Assembly (NCBI GenBank): GCA_016191145.1
Contig: JACPPD010000008.1
Coordinates: 111,838 to 175,837 of the forward strand
Length of the DNA stretch: 64,000 bases
From: Ignavibacteria bacterium
GTDB lineage: Bacteria > Bacteroidota > Ignavibacteria > Kapaibacteriales > Kapaibacteriaceae
Direction of reading: 5' to 3'
Positions 16,425 to 24,708 of this stretch are shown piece after piece. The notes beneath the pieces were generated by a model that worked only from the letters and a program-made list of their open reading frames with translations, was not told the DNA's origin and made no database searches. The translations under genes were made by a program, and so were the position numbers. The first letter of the stretch is position 1, and each line of letters begins with the position of its first letter.

Positions 16425-16518
16425 TTTCTCTCCCACATAGATTTAATGGCGACGAAACTAAGAGTTATACCACTATGATCAACAAAATCGCTTTTTGCAA
16501 CCAACCAGCCAAACATCC

Positions 16519-16546
16519 ATGCCGGGTATCTCTTGATACCCGGCAT
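16519..16546. repeat. 28-bp perfect hairpin repeat, copy 2
   Basis: Same sequence as copy 1 (12-bp stem, loop TCTT). It lies between the barrel gene start and the aldehyde dehydrogenase 3' end, 27 bp from copy 3. Confidence 0.88.
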
Positions 16547-16573
16547 CAAGGTGTAAAGTGATTTTTTAACTCC

Positions 16574-16601
16574 ATGCCGGGTATCAAGAGATACCCGGCA
16601 T
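16574..16601. repeat. 28-bp perfect hairpin repeat, copy 3 (inverted)
   Basis: Same stem, loop AAGA, so inverted relative to copies 1 and 2. It stands 13 bp after the stop of the aldehyde dehydrogenase gene and could end that transcript. The pair forms a head-to-head doublet that could also fold as one 83-base structure. Confidence 0.88.
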
Positions 16602-16614
16602 CATCTATTTGCTG

Positions 16615-18090
16615 TTATTCCGAGCTGTTGTCGATCTGGGCGCGCTGCAGATGTCCACTGTAATCAACATAGACCGTTTTCCACTCTGTAAATATGTCGA
16701 ATACCGTCCAGCCTCCTTCACGATGTCCGTTTCCAGTGCCCTTAATGCCGCCAAACGGCATGTGGGCCTCTGCGCCGATTGTTGGTGCGTTGATGTAGGT
16801 GATGCCCGCTTCCACGTCGCGTATGGCACGGAATGCTGCGTCGACGTTCCGGGTGTAGATGCTTGACGATAGCCCGTACGATGAATCGTTGGCAAGAGCT
16901 ATGGCGTGCTCCAGCGAGACGGCTTTTGCAACGCTTAACACCGGGCCAAAGATTTCTTCCTGAAAGATGCGGTGCTCTGGCTTCACGTTTGTAAAGATCG
17001 TTGGCTTAACGAAATATCCACCCTGTTTTTCACCTGACACATCGCGTTCGCCGCCAAGGATGCAGTCGGCCTCGGTTTTGCCGATGTCGATATAGGAAAG
17101 AATTTTATCAAGCTGACGCTGATTAACAATTGGACCCACCTGTGTTGATTCCATCGTGCCATCGCCAAGCACAAGTTTCGATGCTGCATCGGTGAGCATG
17201 GAAAGAAATCGGTCGTGAATTCCTTCGTGCAGGATAAGTCTGCTTGTTGCCGTGCAGCGCTGCCCTGTTGTTCCAAACGCTCCCCACAACACTCCATTTA
17301 ACGCTAACTGCAGATCGGCATCATCCATTACAATCTGAGCATTCTTCCCACCCATTTCGAGCGATACTTTTTTGTTGAGTTCGCCGCAATGCGACGCAAT
17401 GGCCTTACCGGTTGTAGTGCTGCCTGTGAAGCCGATAACTTTTACTAATGGATGACTTACGAGTGCAGAGCCGGCCTCTGCAGTGCCGTGTACTACGTTG
17501 AATACGCCTTCGGGTAAACCTGCATCCCGTAGGATCTCGGCAAAAATATTTGCACTGTGTGGCGAATCGTCACTGGGCTTAAAGACAACGGTGTTGCCGC
17601 ATGCCAGCGCGGGAAGTATCTTCCACGACGGTACTGCAATAGGGAAATTCCACGCCGTAATAATTCCACACACACCAATTGGAGTGCGAAAAGACAAATT
17701 CATTTTGTTCGGCAATTCGGAGGGGGCTGTGTAGCCAAACAATCGCCTGGTTTCGGTTGCCGCGTAATAGGCTGTGTCTATTGCCTCCTGAATATCTCCG
17801 CGGGTTTCGACAAGAGTCTTGCCCATTTCACGCGTCATGATGCGGGCAAGCTCTTCTCGACGCTCGGAAAAAATGTCGCCGGCACGCCTCAGGATGTCGC
17901 CCCGCTTGGGTGCGGGCAGAAGCCGCCACGTTGTGTACTGGTTTGCCGCGGCTTGTACTGCGTCGGCAACGTCTGCTGCGTCCGAAAGGGGAAACTCACC
18001 AATTACGTCGGCTGTTCTCGCAGGGTTGATGTTTTGAAACGTGCGGCCGGTTCTCGATTCGCACCACAATCCGTCGATATAATTTTTCAT
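16615..18090 (-). CDS. NAD(P)-dependent aldehyde dehydrogenase
   Basis: 491 residues of the ALDH superfamily. Motifs: TAWNFPIAVPSWK (cofactor/active-site Asn), FTGSTTTGK (Rossmann glycine loop), LEMGGKNA (general base Glu) and GQRCTATSR (nucleophile Cys), with EEIFGPVL near the C-terminus. It oxidises an aldehyde to an acid; the pattern is closest to semialdehyde or aminoadipate-type dehydrogenases, but the substrate cannot be read from sequence. The start codon overlaps the stop of the deformylase gene (ATGA), so the two are translationally coupled. Confidence 0.92.
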   Translation of the reverse strand: MKNYIDGLWCESRTGRTFQNINPARTADVIGEFPLSDAADVADAVQAAANQYTTWRLLPAPKRGDILRRAGDIFSERREELARIMTREMGKTLVETRGDIQEAIDTAYYAATETRRLFGYTAPSELPNKMNLSFRTPIGVCGIITAWNFPIAVPSWKILPALACGNTVVFKPSDDSPHSANIFAEILRDAGLPEGVFNVVHGTAEAGSALVSHPLVKVIGFTGSTTTGKAIASHCGELNKKVSLEMGGKNAQIVMDDADLQLALNGVLWGAFGTTGQRCTATSRLILHEGIHDRFLSMLTDAASKLVLGDGTMESTQVGPIVNQRQLDKILSYIDIGKTEADCILGGERDVSGEKQGGYFVKPTIFTNVKPEHRIFQEEIFGPVLSVAKAVSLEHAIALANDSSYGLSSSIYTRNVDAAFRAIRDVEAGITYINAPTIGAEAHMPFGGIKGTGNGHREGGWTVFDIFTEWKTVYVDYSGHLQRAQIDNSSE

Positions 18091-18626
18091 ACTATTTCGT
18101 ATTCTGTCTCTACAAGCCCCTTTGCAATCCTTTTTAACTTACTCTGAGCCAGCGTTCTGCGAATGGGAGTGAGTCGTTCAAAAAAGTAAATACCGTTAAG
18201 ATGATCTATCTCATGCTGCATCACCCTTGCAAGGAGTCCGGTTGTTTCCATGTGATGTTCCTTCAACTGCGTGTCCAAAAAGCGTACCTGGACGGCAGAT
18301 GGGCGCACCACAATATCGCGTAGCTCCGGTAGAGACAGACATCCTTCTTCGAACTCCTCTTCCTCGTCGGAAAACGATTCAATCACGGGGTTGATCATTA
18401 CAATGGGACTGGCGGAAGAGGGAGAATCGTCCATCTCTGAAACGTCGATGACGGTTAGGGCAAGCCCCTTGCCAACCTGATTGGCAGCCAAACCTATCCC
18501 ATTGGCGTTATACATAGTTGCGAACATCGATTCAACCAGGGAAACGATGTCCTCCGTTATCTCCGAAACACGCTCCGTCTTTTGCCGGAGCACTGGATGG
18601 TTGTATGTAAAGACAGGTAGAATCAT
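18087..18626 (-). CDS. def: peptide deformylase
   Basis: 179 residues with the three PDF motifs in order: GIGLAANQVG, EGCLSLP and QHEIDHLNG (Cys and two His bind the metal; Glu is catalytic). It removes the formyl group from nascent proteins. Compared with typical PDFs it has a short acidic insert (SFSDEEEEFEE) before motif 2. An upstream element GATCTTTG, close to the TAnnTTTG promoter consensus, lies about 10 bp before the ATG, suggesting a very short leader. Confidence 0.95.
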   Translation of the reverse strand: MILPVFTYNHPVLRQKTERVSEITEDIVSLVESMFATMYNANGIGLAANQVGKGLALTVIDVSEMDDSPSSASPIVMINPVIESFSDEEEEFEEGCLSLPELRDIVVRPSAVQVRFLDTQLKEHHMETTGLLARVMQHEIDHLNGIYFFERLTPIRRTLAQSKLKRIAKGLVETEYEIV

Positions 18627-18741
18627 TCGTGAAGGACAAAGATCGGAAAAAGAAAAATGTGGGGAATTCTTAGCCGTCCAACTGGTCGGTCGAATAACAA
18701 ATGGTTGTAAATTTCAGCACCAATCCTTAAGGGAATCTGTA

Positions 18742-19095
18742 ATGAATGAAACCATGAACCAGTTATTCACTGCCATCGACACGATGAATGCCGAGGAATT
18801 TGCATCGCATTTGACGGATGATGTTGAATTCCGTTTTGGGAATGCGCCTTCGGTGTTTGGAAAGAGCGCGACGCAAATGGCAGTAGAAGGATTTTTTGGA
18901 AGTATCAAGGGGCTCAGGCACGAAGTTGCTGCAGTTGATCAGGCGGATGAAACAATTTATTCGTACGGTTTTGTTACCTACACCCGACACGAAGGTTCAA
19001 CACTCCGCGTTCCATTCTGCAACGTATTCGGTATGAAGGGAAACCTCATCAAAGATTATTTGATATTTGCAGATCTGTCTGAGCTTTATCGTTAA
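18742..19095 (+). CDS. NTF2-like (SnoaL-type) protein
   Basis: 117 residues from ATG 18742. The pattern MNQLFTAIDTMNAEEFASHL, DDVEFRFGN and the C-terminal LIKDYLIFADLSELYR are those of the cone-shaped NTF2/SnoaL fold, which binds small hydrophobic molecules or catalyses isomerisations. No specific activity can be given. Longer in-frame starts exist upstream, but they would run through the divergent def promoter; the family begins near this ATG. Confidence 0.75.
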   Translation: MNETMNQLFTAIDTMNAEEFASHLTDDVEFRFGNAPSVFGKSATQMAVEGFFGSIKGLRHEVAAVDQADETIYSYGFVTYTRHEGSTLRVPFCNVFGMKGNLIKDYLIFADLSELYR

Positions 19096-19181
19096 CGGTC
19101 TATTTCGAAAGAACTCAGCAGCTCCTACGGCACACAGAATTCGAAACGGTAAATAACGCAACAATAATCCGTTTCAGATTC

Positions 19182-19856
19182 TCAACGAACAATCTCAAGC
19201 AAATCCTTCACATCTTCCAGAATGTAATCCACGCCTTCGATGCTCTGGTTGCCGAAGGCGTCTCCATATTTAGCGAACGCTGTTTTCATACCGATGTTCT
19301 TTGCGCCAACCATGTCGCGCTCCGCCCAGTCTCCAACCATAATTGTTTCTTCGGGTTTTGCCTGCAATCGCTCCAGAGCCAGCAGGAAGGGGGCAGGTGA
19401 TGGCTTTCGCTGCCTGGTATCGTCGAACGTTACAACAACATCAAAAAAATGATGATAATTGATAAAACATAATCTCAGCCATGCTTCCCGCGTGGGCGCA
19501 TCGGATAAAATGCCGAGTTTCTTGCCCATTCGGTTCAAATGCATCAACGTAGCTGTTACGTGCGGATATGGTTTCAATGCCGCTTCGCGCGCGCGTCTGT
19601 AGGCAATGATTCCTGCAGAGATGATTCTAGGGTCTACGAAACCCAGCGTCTCATTCAGCAGCTTATCGAATACCTGCTGGTACTCAATGCCGAGCTCATT
19701 ATAGATTGAATCGATCTTGTCCTTGACGGAATCGTACGTCAGTTTCAGGCCAGCGTCGATCATTGCCTCGATGGCGGAGTCTACAGCCTGACGTTTCATA
19801 GCCATAAAGTTGACAAGGGTGTTGTCGAGGTCGAAAAGGATGCAGCGGATGGACAT
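19182..19856 (-). CDS. HAD-superfamily phosphatase
   Basis: 224 residues. Motif I DLDNTL (nucleophile Asp), a helical cap (about 20-85), motif II SDAP, motif III RKPSPAPF (Lys) and motif IV GDWAERD. This is a subfamily I HAD hydrolase of the phosphoglycolate phosphatase/YjjG type. It dephosphorylates a small metabolite or nucleotide in the cytosol; the substrate is unknown. It stands alone, 53 bp from the start-side neighbour on the same strand. Confidence 0.88.
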   Translation of the reverse strand: MSIRCILFDLDNTLVNFMAMKRQAVDSAIEAMIDAGLKLTYDSVKDKIDSIYNELGIEYQQVFDKLLNETLGFVDPRIISAGIIAYRRAREAALKPYPHVTATLMHLNRMGKKLGILSDAPTREAWLRLCFINYHHFFDVVVTFDDTRQRKPSPAPFLLALERLQAKPEETIMVGDWAERDMVGAKNIGMKTAFAKYGDAFGNQSIEGVDYILEDVKDLLEIVR

Positions 19857-19909
19857 GTGCTAAGATAGGAAGTGAGAAAGCGAATGCCGTTTCAACCCTC
19901 GCGTTTGGT

Positions 19910-21460
19910 TTACCGACGTCTGCCGTCTTTACCAGTTATGATCCGCAGCAGACGGAGCTGTTGCCAGGCTCGCAGACGTCTGGTGAGACGCATCCGCAGA
20001 ACGCGCAGCAGGCGTCCAAGTGAAAATGCCTGCGCGCTAACGCCCCCTTCCATCATGTTTCGGAGCTGAAGGCGCTCCATGTCGGAGATGCTGACGTCTT
20101 CGGCAGCTGTGCCGGGTTTGTTAAGGATGTGGTCGAGCATTTGTTCAAGATCTTTAGCATAACGCTCCAGGCGAGGCGCGTCGGTTTTGTTGTACTCCAT
20201 GAGTAGGTACAGATGGTCGTACAAGATGGCGGCACGCTTGATGTCTTCTACCTGGTGCTCATCGCGCAGAACATCGAGGAGGTCTGATGCAAGCTGCTCG
20301 AGCTCGGCTACCTTAGCCTCGGGAAAGGAGAAGAGCTCGGGGGCGGGAATGTCGTCGACTTCGACGTAGACGCTGCTCAGCCGACGAATCTCCATTCCGT
20401 AATGTTCTGTTACTTCACCGGCAATGCGTTCTGTGAGCGTGTCTATCTGACGCTGGATGAGGCTTATCTGGCTTCGCAGGCTTTCCTGACGCATGTGGCC
20501 GGATGCGCGCGAGAGGTCGGACTCAACGTCGCGCTTTTGCCGTATCAGCTCCTTCATCCGTGCAGCTTCGGCGCTTTTAGAGTGATATATCTGATCTTCG
20601 ATGATCTTGGAATCGATGTGCATGCGCGAATGGCCGATCTTAACGGTGTTTACAATGGTGTGCTCGCCCATGAGTTCCTTAAGGCTGTCGGGGTCGATGT
20701 GTGCAACACCGTCGGTGATTACCAGAATCTGAGCCTGCGAGAGCTGGCTTTCGTGCGAGATGTCTTCGAGCGCTGTTTGTAATGCCTTCTGCAGCACGGT
20801 GCCGTTGCCAAGCGACGTAAGGTGCATGACGTCGCTGATGAGCCAGTCGTAATCCGCAACATTGCGCGCTGTTTTCAGCTCGCCGATGGAAAGATCGAAT
20901 GTCCGAAAGAAAATTGTGCCGAGCTCGCGTTGATTTTGTTTGAGAAACAGGTAGGCGATGGCTTTTGCCAGGTGAATGCGGTAATGCTGACGCATCGAAC
21001 TCGAGGTGTCGAACAGGATGTACACCTTTTGCTTTCTGTCGTCCGGCGCAAACCTGTCGCTTTCCGTCTGGTAGCGGAAATTGTGAGGCGCATGCGGACG
21101 CGGCATCCACAGTGAGCGTTCTGCGAGGCGCTGAAGAAAGACGTTTTCGGGTAACAGAAACTGATACGGATAGATCTGCTGTACTTCGGTGACAGACCGA
21201 ATGAGGTCGGCCTCGTATTGCTCTGCATCGATTATTGTGGGCACGACGTGACTGCGATCTCTCTCTACTACCGACGTGTCTTCGAGCATGAGCACTGGAG
21301 CCAGCGCCCGAGCCATTGCATGCTGCTGGTCTTCGAGGATGCGCGCGATTTCGTAAATCAGCGTGAACCCTTCGGGGAGGTGCTCTTGTACCGTGTCGAA
21401 AAATCCGAACTCCTCCATGCGCATGAAGAATTCCGAGGTTTCGACTGCTGTGCGCGACAT
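19910..21460 (-). CDS. VWA-domain protein, partner of the MoxR ATPase (ViaA/CoxE-like)
   Basis: 516 residues. The N-terminal helical part (1-140) leads to a von Willebrand A domain with MIDAS motif DTSSSM at 151-156 and a downstream Asp in ITDGVAH. A Gln/Arg-rich coiled coil follows (about 290-345), and the C-terminal tail is very basic. It starts one base after the stop of the AAA+ gene, the classical MoxR-VWA operon arrangement (RavA-ViaA in E. coli). Such pairs act as chaperones for metal insertion or envelope and respiratory complexes; the client is unknown here. Confidence 0.82.
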   Translation of the reverse strand: MSRTAVETSEFFMRMEEFGFFDTVQEHLPEGFTLIYEIARILEDQQHAMARALAPVLMLEDTSVVERDRSHVVPTIIDAEQYEADLIRSVTEVQQIYPYQFLLPENVFLQRLAERSLWMPRPHAPHNFRYQTESDRFAPDDRKQKVYILFDTSSSMRQHYRIHLAKAIAYLFLKQNQRELGTIFFRTFDLSIGELKTARNVADYDWLISDVMHLTSLGNGTVLQKALQTALEDISHESQLSQAQILVITDGVAHIDPDSLKELMGEHTIVNTVKIGHSRMHIDSKIIEDQIYHSKSAEAARMKELIRQKRDVESDLSRASGHMRQESLRSQISLIQRQIDTLTERIAGEVTEHYGMEIRRLSSVYVEVDDIPAPELFSFPEAKVAELEQLASDLLDVLRDEHQVEDIKRAAILYDHLYLLMEYNKTDAPRLERYAKDLEQMLDHILNKPGTAAEDVSISDMERLQLRNMMEGGVSAQAFSLGRLLRVLRMRLTRRLRAWQQLRLLRIITGKDGRRR

Positions 21461-21461
21461 G

Positions 21462-22775
21462 TTACGGCTGAACGCGGTTCAGTTCGCGTTCGACAACGAT
21501 CATTGTTTGCTGAAAAACTTTTTCGACAGAATGCTTGAGTTCTCGCACTTCGTCGCAGACAGGTACAAAGTCCGTGATGAACTGTTCCAGCACAAGCTTG
21601 TTACGCTCCTGCGGCTCTTCGCTGCCGAACTTTTCGCGAACCCACTCGAAAAAACTGCGTCGGATCTGTCCTCTGCCGAGCTGCGACAAGGGTTGCTTCA
21701 TTGTTGCCGGCTCTGTACGGATTTCTTCGAGCAGCTCGGTAAAGTCCAGCAGAACCGTCACCTGATCGAATCCGCGTGCAGCCGTAAGAGAATTGAGCAC
21801 CGTTGTATACGCTTTTCTAAATAATGCAACTTCTTCAGGCAGTCCCACAGTTGCAAAGATGAAGTAGAGTCTGCTTGCATCGTCGTGGACAACATTACTT
21901 CGCCCCTTTAACAAAGCAAGCGCCCGCAAAAGGTCGAGAGACTTTGCCTGTGTTCGCGGAGAGATATAGAAATCGCTTTGCGGACCCGACGACGTTTTAT
22001 CGTGCAGGGACCGATTGCGCAGAAATTCGAAATGGCGTATGACGATGTTGGTAAAGTAGAGCAATTCGGACGAAACCGAAATTTCAAATTGGCTGTCTTC
22101 GCCGCGAATGATTGCGTTAAGATGCTTAAGCGATGCATACGGAATTTTTTTTGGAGGAATGGCCGTGCGTCCGCCAAGCTGCAGATAGCGCTGTGAAATT
22201 TTGTATTGAATAAAGGGATCTTTATCGGGCAGGATAACGGCCTTGAACATAAACCGGTCGAGCAGCGCTTCTGTTACTTCCGAAATGCGCAGATAATTTG
22301 ATGTGGCTATAACAGTGTGAAGGGGCGAGGGAACGTTCTGCACGCCGCGCATGAGCCTGCGTTCGTTCAGCACCGACAGCAAGGCACGCAGCGTGAAGTC
22401 GTTTGCGTCAAATATTTCGTCGATAAACCCGAACTCACTTTCTACAATCGACCCTTCTGTGTTGTGCATGATGCGGCCATACTTCAACTGGTCGAGGTCG
22501 AGTCCGCCAAAGTAGGTATCGGGCTGCTGCTCCTTGCTAGCCTGGACGCGAAACAGTCGTGCCCCATCGAACATGCTAAAGATTTGTTCTGCAAGTAAGG
22601 ATTTTGCGGCGCCCGTCCTGCTCTGTAGCAGCATGTGTTCGGCTGTAAGAAGCGAGCAAACAGCCTGTTCGATAACTTCTTCGCGATTGATGACGCGCTG
22701 CCCAATGAACGCAGCAGCTTCCTTCAGTTCAATTGAAGCTTGTTCAATGGATGTAATTCCCGTGGTCGGCCCCAT
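21462..22775 (-). CDS. MoxR/RavA-like AAA+ ATPase
   Basis: 437 residues from ATG 22775 (AGGAA upstream). Longer readings start further up but run into uvrC. Walker A is SRTGAAKS (consensus GxxxxGK[ST], with Ala for the second Gly), Walker B FGFIDEIF, sensor 1 TSNY and sensor 2 region LLDRFMFK, all typical of the MoxR group. It hydrolyses ATP to drive its VWA partner encoded next door. The gene is divergent from uvrC with only 61 bp between the start codons. Confidence 0.87.
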   Translation of the reverse strand: MGPTTGITSIEQASIELKEAAAFIGQRVINREEVIEQAVCSLLTAEHMLLQSRTGAAKSLLAEQIFSMFDGARLFRVQASKEQQPDTYFGGLDLDQLKYGRIMHNTEGSIVESEFGFIDEIFDANDFTLRALLSVLNERRLMRGVQNVPSPLHTVIATSNYLRISEVTEALLDRFMFKAVILPDKDPFIQYKISQRYLQLGGRTAIPPKKIPYASLKHLNAIIRGEDSQFEISVSSELLYFTNIVIRHFEFLRNRSLHDKTSSGPQSDFYISPRTQAKSLDLLRALALLKGRSNVVHDDASRLYFIFATVGLPEEVALFRKAYTTVLNSLTAARGFDQVTVLLDFTELLEEIRTEPATMKQPLSQLGRGQIRRSFFEWVREKFGSEEPQERNKLVLEQFITDFVPVCDEVRELKHSVEKVFQQTMIVVERELNRVQP

Positions 22776-22836
22776 GCATTCTTCCTTTGGAAAAGCGAAT
22801 ATCCTGAAAAGTGAGCATACGCCTAATTTGCATCGA

Positions 22837-24708
22837 ATGGAGCAGACATCCCATAGCGATTTGGATAACCCTCTCGAACGCAAGCTTGCCGGCCTGCCGC
22901 AGAGGCCTGGAGTCTACATTCACAAGGATTCCGAGGGGACGATAATCTATGTTGGAAAGGCACGAAACCTCAGGAATAGGGTGAAGGCGTATTTCTCCGA
23001 AGGACGATATGCCGACGCAAAGACCGTTGCTCTGCGAAGGCGTATTGCCGACTTCGACGTTATTGTAACCGATACCGAACCCGAGGCGCTGATATTGGAA
23101 AACACGCTCATCAAGGAGCATCAGCCGCGATACAATGTGCTGTTGAAGGACGACAAATCGTATCCGTACATCAGGATTACAAAAGAGGAATTTCCGCAGA
23201 TTTTTAAAACACGCAGAGTTGTGCGCGATGGAAGCAAATACTTCGGACCGTATACCGATGGTACATATCTTTACTATCTGCTGAAAACGCTTCGGTCGGT
23301 ATTTCCCATCCGCACATGCGATTTGCCGCTGACGGAAGAATCTGTTGCAAAGGGGCGGTTCAAGGTGTGTTTGGAATACCACATTAAAAAGTGCGACGGT
23401 CCCTGCGAGGGCTTCATAGGTCGGCTGCAGTACAACGAATACATTAAACAAGCACAGCAGATTCTTGCTGGCAGGACACGAGAACTTGAGACACAAATGG
23501 AACTGCGCATGGCGCACCTTGCCGATGAACTCAGATTCGAAGATGCTGCAGTTGTACGGCATCGCCTTGAAAAACTGCGCGAGTATGCAGCAAAGCAAAA
23601 AGTTGTGGACGAAGACGGTACCGACCGCGATGTGTTCGCCTTTGCGCGCATAGGCACGCGTGCGTGCACTGTGGTGCTTATTGTGCGAGACGGTAGACTT
23701 GTAGGCAAACGGCACTTTTTTGCTTCGACCACTGCCGACCAAACCGATGCAGAATTAGTTGATGCAACTGTTGAGCGTTGGTATGTAGACGCTGAGACCG
23801 TGCCCGACGAAGTTCTCCTGCCCGTGGACTTGCCCGACGAAGATGTTGTAACGGCATTCCTTACAGGTAAGAAGGGAAGAAAGGTAGATGTTCTGGTTCC
23901 GCAAATTGGAACAAAGAAAAAACTTGTTGGTATGGCAGAAACAAATGCAGACTATTTACTTCGAGAATTCATTCTGCAGCAGGCACAAAAAGATCAGGCA
24001 ATTCCTCATTCAATCCTATCACTTCAACGAGACCTGCGTTTGCCGAATATTCCGCACCGCATAGAGTGTTTCGACAACTCACACATACAGGGAACGGAAT
24101 ATGTTTCCTCGATGGTTGTCTTCATCGATGGCAAGCCAAAGAAATCCGAGTACCGTAAGTACAAACTGCGCAGCGTTGACGGCAACGACGATTTTGCTGC
24201 AATGCAGGAAGTTATCGATCGCAGATTTGCGCACCGCGAAGAAGAATCAGTTCTTCCGGATTTAGTAATCATTGATGGCGGTAAGGGGCAGTTATCACGC
24301 GCTGTAGAAGTGTTAAAGACTCTTGGTCTGGAAGGGAAGTTCACTGTTGTGGGCATGGCAAAGAAATTGGAAGACATATTCTTTCCCGGAGAGGCCGACG
24401 CAGTGATTCTTCCGAAGACGTCGGGCAGTTTGCGGCTTCTACAGCAGGTCCGCGACGAAGCACATCGGTTTGCGATAACATATCACCGACAGTTGCGCTC
24501 GAATCGCACGCTTCAAACAGAGCTTACTGCCATCAGGGGCGTAGGCGAACGCACCGCTGAACGTCTGCTGATTGCGCTTGGTTCAGTGGAGCGCATCAGG
24601 CTTGCTTCTGAACAGGAGATTGCCAATCACATCGGTCAGGCGCAGGCAAAAAAAATCTTTGCTCATTTTCATTCAGAAGGGTCGGAAGGCACTGCCGTAC
24701 AACCATGA
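22837..24708 (+). CDS. uvrC: excinuclease ABC subunit C
   Basis: 623 residues from ATG 22837. GIY-YIG nuclease domain at the N-terminus (PGVYIHKDSEGTIIYVGKAR), Cys cluster (CLEYHIKKCDGPC), UVR motif (ELRFEDAAVVRHRLEKL), central RNase H-like endonuclease domain (ECFDNSHIQGTEYV, VIIDGGKGQL) and C-terminal helix-hairpin-helix (AIRGVGERTAERLL). It makes both incisions in nucleotide excision repair with UvrAB. The ribosome site is weak; an upstream in-frame ATG at 22774 is possible but adds non-family residues. The stop overlaps the next start (ATGA). Confidence 0.95.
   Translation: MEQTSHSDLDNPLERKLAGLPQRPGVYIHKDSEGTIIYVGKARNLRNRVKAYFSEGRYADAKTVALRRRIADFDVIVTDTEPEALILENTLIKEHQPRYNVLLKDDKSYPYIRITKEEFPQIFKTRRVVRDGSKYFGPYTDGTYLYYLLKTLRSVFPIRTCDLPLTEESVAKGRFKVCLEYHIKKCDGPCEGFIGRLQYNEYIKQAQQILAGRTRELETQMELRMAHLADELRFEDAAVVRHRLEKLREYAAKQKVVDEDGTDRDVFAFARIGTRACTVVLIVRDGRLVGKRHFFASTTADQTDAELVDATVERWYVDAETVPDEVLLPVDLPDEDVVTAFLTGKKGRKVDVLVPQIGTKKKLVGMAETNADYLLREFILQQAQKDQAIPHSILSLQRDLRLPNIPHRIECFDNSHIQGTEYVSSMVVFIDGKPKKSEYRKYKLRSVDGNDDFAAMQEVIDRRFAHREEESVLPDLVIIDGGKGQLSRAVEVLKTLGLEGKFTVVGMAKKLEDIFFPGEADAVILPKTSGSLRLLQQVRDEAHRFAITYHRQLRSNRTLQTELTAIRGVGERTAERLLIALGSVERIRLASEQEIANHIGQAQAKKIFAHFHSEGSEGTAVQP

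Noticed and set aside
18481..18741. N-terminal extension of the NTF2-like gene
   Set aside because: Antisense to def and its promoter; the family starts at the ATG at 18742.
22534..22836. Long N-terminal extension of uvrC
   Set aside because: Antisense to the AAA+ gene, and UvrC proteins begin shortly before the GIY-YIG domain.
22744..23742. Minus-strand 332-codon frame within uvrC
   Set aside because: Lies entirely opposite conserved uvrC coding sequence and resembles no protein.
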